From Sphingomonas sanguinis (GTDB taxonomy: Bacteria > Pseudomonadota > Alphaproteobacteria > Sphingomonadales > Sphingomonadaceae), in NCBI RefSeq assembly GCF_001476905.1, contig NZ_LDTE01000021.1, forward strand, positions 1 to 63,110: 63,110 bases of DNA, in the 5' to 3' direction. Numbering within the stretch: position 1 is the first letter of the stretch; every line of letters starts with the position of its first letter. Under the pieces are notes generated by a model that was not told the origin of the DNA, ran no database searches, and saw nothing but the letters and a program-made list of their open reading frames with translations. The position numbers and the translations under genes are program-made. Below are positions 59,904 through 63,110 of this stretch, in pieces.

Positions 59904-60674
59904 TCCGCTCTGCAATTTCGCCACCGCCCGCCGTAACACCCCGCGCGGCGCGATCCGCGTGCTGACGGTGGTCAGCCGGTTGAGCAGCCCGGACACCATC
60001 ACCGCCTGTCCCCGCTCCAGCGCCGCCAAACCGTCGCGCACCACTTGCTCGGACGTACCCGCAAACCGCTCGAACATCGGCGTCTCGGCCATGCCAGCGA
60101 TATCGGCGAACTCGGTCTTGGTCGGCCCGGGGCAGAGCGCGGTGACGGTGACGCCGCGACCCTTGACCTCCTCATGCAGCGCCTCGGAAAAGTGCAGCAC
60201 GAACGCCTTGCTGGCATAATAGACCGCCATATAGGGCCCCGGCTGAAAGGCGGCGGTGGACGCGACGTTCAGCACGGCGCCTCGCCCCCGCGCCAGCATC
60301 GGCGGCAGCAGCGCATGGGTGAGCGTGACGAGCGCGCGGACGTTGAGGTCGATCATTCCCGTCTGCGTCACCAGGTCGCTCTCGGCAAAGTCGCCCAGCG
60401 CGCCGAAGCCCGCATTGTTGATCAGCGTATCGATCGACAGCCCCCGATCGACGATGCCGTCGAGCAGCGCCTTCACCCCCTCTGGCTGGCCGAGGTCGGC
60501 GGAGACGACATGCACCTCCACCCCCGGCCGCTGGCCCAGCTCACTCGCCAGCGCCGCCAGCCGGTCGGTCCGCCGGGCGGTCAGCACTAACGTCACCGGC
60601 TTCCTCGCCAGCGCTCGCGCGAAATCGGCGCCCAGCCCGGCCGAGGCGCCGGTGATCAGGATGGTGTCGGGCAT
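59895..60674 (-). CDS. Short-chain dehydrogenase/reductase (SDR)
   Basis: A 259-residue classical SDR. The cofactor loop is TGASAGLG (8-15), NNAG is at 86-89, and the catalytic set is Ser139 with Tyr152 and Lys156 (YYASK). CPGPTKTEF follows the active site as usual. ARRTDRL after strand 2 suggests NADP(H). It resembles the DltE/YqjQ-like SDRs with a C-terminal LLNRLTTVSTRIAPRGVLRR tail. Substrate unknown. Its 3' end lies inside the microsatellite-bearing element, and it starts 22 bp after the GH144 stop, so the two may be co-transcribed. Confidence 0.9.
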   Translation of the reverse strand: MPDTILITGASAGLGADFARALARKPVTLVLTARRTDRLAALASELGQRPGVEVHVVSADLGQPEGVKALLDGIVDRGLSIDTLINNAGFGALGDFAESDLVTQTGMIDLNVRALVTLTHALLPPMLARGRGAVLNVASTAAFQPGPYMAVYYASKAFVLHFSEALHEEVKGRGVTVTALCPGPTKTEFADIAGMAETPMFERFAGTSEQVVRDGLAALERGQAVMVSGLLNRLTTVSTRIAPRGVLRRAVAKLQSGRK

Positions 60675-60696
60675 CGCGGCCTCCCTTGGTCGGCGA

Positions 60697-62124
60697 CTAT
60701 CCCTTTAGCCAGCCGCCGGTGAATCCTGCCCTTAGCAATCCCCGTCGCAGATGCGGGTTCCGCCGCATCGTGTTCCAGATCAGGCCGGTGCGGTGATTCT
60801 CGATCATCGCGACGATCGGACCCTGGTCGATCCCCAGATAATCCTTGTCGACCCAGCCGACGCCCTGGACGATCTCGCCATGCTTCAACGGCTCGTCAGG
60901 CTTGGTCAGCGTCGGGTTGAACGCGTCGAGGAAGCCATATTTGCCATAGATGCCCGCACCATAGCGGTCGTGCATCGCCTTGATCGCGGGCATGACGATA
61001 TCGGGGGCAAAGGCGATCGATCCGGCGGCGGCGGTGGGGGCCAGCGTGCCGTCGTCGCGCTCGCCGGGGCCACGCGCCGAATAGCTGAAGAACTCGCGGC
61101 GGACGCCATCGATCGTCTGGGTGAAATCCCCCGGCCCGTCACAGGCGGTCAGCCCCCAGATGTCGGAGCCATAGGCGGCCCAGCGGCCCGGATTAGCGAT
61201 GGCATAGCGTTGCTGGGCATAGGTGGCGCGGCGGCTATTCTCGAAATAGTCGATGCCCTTGGTCGCCATATAGCCGTCGCGGATGCCTTTGAAATCGACC
61301 CAGACATGGCTGTACTGGTGGCCGAAAAGAGGCGCGAACTGCAGATGCGGCTCGCCCCAGCGGGAGCCCCAGCTCGGCTCGAACCGCTCGGTCCAGGCCT
61401 GCCATGTACCATCGGGCAGCGGATGGGTGGGGGAGCCCAGCGCCAGCAGATAGAGCAGCATCGACTCGTTATAGGCATTCCAGTCGGCGTTGATGAACCC
61501 CGTCTCCGGCAGCCATCCCATTGAGACGAAGGGCATACGCGGCCTGATCCAGGTCCAGTCGACCGCGCCGTAGATCTGGTCGACCAGCGTGCGGATGCGC
61601 GCTTCGTCGGGGTGATCGCCGTCGAACCAGCTTTGCGCGAACAACATGCCGCCCAGCAGCAGCGCGGTGTCGATCGTCGACAGCTCGCACTTGGCGAAGC
61701 GCAGCCCCTTGGTCACGCCCAGGAAGTGGTAGAAAAAGCCCTTATAGCCGCTGAACCCGGTCTCGCCCGGCCCTTGCGGCGCATTGGCAAAGAACGTCAG
61801 CGTGGTCAGCGTACGGGCGCGCGCTTCCTCCCGCGTGATCCAGCCATTGACCACGCCGACCGGATAGGCCGTCAACGCAAAGCCTACCGCCGCGATCGAG
61901 GCGAAGGAGGGCGTCGGCCAGCGGTCGGGCGCTAGGCCGGTATCGGCGTCGGTGGTTTCCCAGAAGAAGCGAAAGCTGCGTTCCTGCAAGTCGCGGATCA
62001 GGTCGGGTTGCACCTGCGGAATGATGCGCGGAGCGGTCACCCGCCCCTGCGGCCCGGCACAGCCCGTCATCATGGCAGCGAGGCTGAGGCCGCCCAGATT
62101 CAGGACGCGGCGGCGGTCGTACAT
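60697..62124 (-). CDS. GH144 (glucoamylase-like) endo-beta-1,2-glucanase
   Basis: A 475-residue secreted lipoprotein with an RRR-containing signal (MYDRRRVLNLGGLSLAAMMTGC), which may use the Tat route, and a lipobox at Cys22. The mature part is an (alpha/alpha)6-type domain of the 'glucoamylase' family PF10091, now GH144: RSFRFFWETTDADTGLAPDR, GFSGYKGFFYHFL, CELSTIDTALLLGGML, GWLPETGFINADWNAYNESM and GLTACDGPGDF. Characterised members cleave beta-1,2-glucan or sophorose-type oligosaccharides. A LacI-type palindrome lies 228 bp upstream. Confidence 0.9.
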   Translation of the reverse strand: MYDRRRVLNLGGLSLAAMMTGCAGPQGRVTAPRIIPQVQPDLIRDLQERSFRFFWETTDADTGLAPDRWPTPSFASIAAVGFALTAYPVGVVNGWITREEARARTLTTLTFFANAPQGPGETGFSGYKGFFYHFLGVTKGLRFAKCELSTIDTALLLGGMLFAQSWFDGDHPDEARIRTLVDQIYGAVDWTWIRPRMPFVSMGWLPETGFINADWNAYNESMLLYLLALGSPTHPLPDGTWQAWTERFEPSWGSRWGEPHLQFAPLFGHQYSHVWVDFKGIRDGYMATKGIDYFENSRRATYAQQRYAIANPGRWAAYGSDIWGLTACDGPGDFTQTIDGVRREFFSYSARGPGERDDGTLAPTAAAGSIAFAPDIVMPAIKAMHDRYGAGIYGKYGFLDAFNPTLTKPDEPLKHGEIVQGVGWVDKDYLGIDQGPIVAMIENHRTGLIWNTMRRNPHLRRGLLRAGFTGGWLKG

Positions 62125-62705
62125 GGTCTCTCCTCGCTTCGTTCTTGCGACCGGGCGGGCGGATTGGGCCCGGTCGTTACGGGGTGCAACCTAGCCGGAA
62201 CGGCCCCTGCCGGGGAAGAGCAGGAGGGCCGCTGTCCGGCCCCTGGCATCGGCCGCTCTTCCGGCACGAAATACGCCACGATCATAAGAGGTTGTGGGGC
62301 TGCTGGTACTCTATCGGCATGCATGCCAAACGCGCCGGAACACAAAAAAATGTAACCGGTTACTGTACCAGTCGGTCAAAAGGCCGAATCGGTCTTGCGA
62401 CACGACGCGCCCGATTCGAGTACAGCAAGGCATGGCGACGATGAGTGGTGATGAAGGGGGGGGGGAAGGGGCGGCCCGCCTCCGGGCCGCCCGGCATCCT
62501 CTCCTGACACGGACCTGGCCCGCACCCCATGTCCTGTCCCGCCCTGTCATCGGCCGGTGATCATGACATAGGGCGCGCTTACCGCGTTCCGCCGGGGTCC
62601 CTCAAGCACGGTATCGAGGACGGTGACGCTTGTCCGTTCGCTGTGTCTTTCGAGCAACGGGTATGGCGCTGGTCAGCCGTGGCAAAGCCGGTTTAAGAGG
62701 GCGGC
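62125..62705. other. 581-bp intergenic region
   Basis: No convincing gene. It holds, from left to right, the upstream region of the glucanase gene, the palindrome GTAACCGGTTAC (62352-62363), a run of nine G (62456-62464), and a GC-rich hairpin GGGCGGCCCG/CGGGCCGCCC (62468-62477 and 62482-62491). The part just before 62706 has no clear ribosome site beyond AGAGGGCGGC. Short open frames here have no family features. Confidence 0.6.
62352..62363. promoter_or_regulatory. LacI-type operator candidate
   Basis: GTAACCGGTTAC is a perfect 12-bp palindrome with a central CG, in the TGTAACCGGTTACT context typical of LacI-family operators. It is upstream of the GH144 glucanase on the minus strand, suggesting sugar-responsive control. 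No LacI gene is in the window. Confidence 0.55.
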
Positions 62706-63022
62706 ATGACTGTGAAAATTGACATGGATGGCCCCGTCGCGGTCCTGACGCTACGGAATCCTCCGAATAATCACCTGGGGGTGGGAACCATTTCCGCCTT
62801 GGCGGACGCGTTCGATGCCGTGGATGCCGATCCTGCGGTACGCTCGATCCTGCTTCGGTCGGACGGGCGGGTATTTTGTGCGGGTGCGGATTTGGTCAAT
62901 GCCAATCCGGTCGCCGATCCGCTGCCGCCCGGCGCGCGCAGCCCCTTCTACATGGCGGCGGCGCGGTTGTTCGGCGTGCAGACCCCGGTCGTCGCGGCGG
63001 TACAGGGCGCGGCGGTGGGGGC
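62706..63022 (+). CDS. Enoyl-CoA hydratase/isomerase family protein (cut by contig end)
   Basis: The first ~105 residues of a crotonase-fold protein. VKIDMDGPVAVLTLRNPPNN is the normal first strand pair, SILLRSDGRVFCAGADL is the oxyanion-hole loop (the crotonase CAGADL motif), and TPVVAAVQGAAVGAW is the second oxyanion segment. These enzymes add water to, or isomerise, enoyl-CoA in fatty-acid or amino-acid breakdown, fitting the nearby branched-chain dehydrogenase. From about 63023 the sequence is adapter, so residues after AVGAW are not real. Confidence 0.88.
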
Positions 63023-63110
63023 CTGGCTCTTATACACCTCTGACGCTGCCGACGGACTTACGCGTGGATGTCTTCGTGTTGGCCGGGATCTTCAACAAAA
63101 ACAGAACGAA
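63023..63110 (+). other. Sequencing adapter (Nextera/Tn5) read-through, not genomic
   Basis: 63023-63041 reads CTGGCTCTTATACACCTCT, two mismatches from the 19-bp Tn5 mosaic end CTGTCTCTTATACACATCT. It is followed by GACGCTGCCGACGG (Nextera read-1 adapter GACGCTGCCGACGA), then eight bases in the position of an index (63056-63063), a stretch resembling an error-rich GTGTAGATCTCGGTGGTCGCC, and an A-rich end. This is library adapter left in the assembly. Confidence 0.93.

Noticed and set aside
62468..62491. Rho-independent terminator
   Set aside because: The hairpin is strong, but no T run follows on either strand and it does not lie directly after a gene end.

Overview
The window is high-GC DNA from an alphaproteobacterium, most likely a sphingomonad (Sphingomonas or a close relative). 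The reasons are five intact TonB-dependent receptors, a receptor/tryptophan-halogenase/SapC set, a GH144 glucanase, FUR-type operators, and several families of palindromic intergenic repeats. No rRNA, tRNA, CRISPR array or intact transposon was seen. The last ~88 bases (from 63023) are not genomic: they match a Nextera/Tn5 sequencing adapter, so the right edge is a contig end.

Layout. 1-10.6 kb is an accessory island: a transporter tail, a 5'-truncated azoreductase, a VOC protein, a DUF2946/TonB-receptor/PepSY set, an arsRCBH arsenic operon, a GNAT protein, then a scar made of ClC-channel, integrase and hydrolase fragments. Five copies (one partial) of a ~63-bp palindromic repeat punctuate the modules of this island. 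10.7-13.2 kb encodes a membrane GGDEF-EAL protein. 13.2-23.7 kb (minus strand) is one tight eight-gene operon: Tat-exported TldD, PmbA/TldE, DUF4159, MoxR ATPase, DUF58, BatA-domain, DUF4175 and a final membrane protein. 23.8-35.4 kb holds a small protein, a lipoprotein esterase, a TonB receptor, an AlkC-type DNA glycosylase, an MFS pump, and a receptor divergent from halogenase-SapC. 35.4-42.8 kb holds DUF389, a ClC antiporter, an RNase H-like protein, a COG2509 flavoprotein, a GNAT and an HD-GYP phosphodiesterase.

43-49.1 kb is an iron operon behind a perfect FUR box: siderophore receptor, PiuC-type dioxygenase, PepSY, DUF2271 (with an SGAT flavinylation motif), DUF4198 and ApbE, which together look like an envelope flavin-based ferric reductase. 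A second FUR-linked receptor follows at 49.3-51.4 kb. 51.5-54.5 kb has a secreted EEP hydrolase and an acetylesterase. 54.7-58.5 kb is the branched-chain 2-oxoacid dehydrogenase E1alpha/E1beta/E2 set. Its E2 gene is frameshifted by a 31-bp palindromic insertion whose removal restores the frame exactly. 58.5-62.1 kb has a 76-aa bactofilin-like protein, RarD, a microsatellite-bearing inverted-repeat element, an SDR and a GH144 glucanase. An enoyl-CoA hydratase runs into the adapter.

How the genes relate: iron capture and reduction (43-51 kb), metal/arsenic resistance (1-8.4 kb), glycan uptake and hydrolysis, c-di-GMP turnover (GGDEF-EAL and HD-GYP), and branched-chain amino acid catabolism. The least understood and most system-like unit is the TldD/PmbA-MoxR-DUF58-BatA operon.
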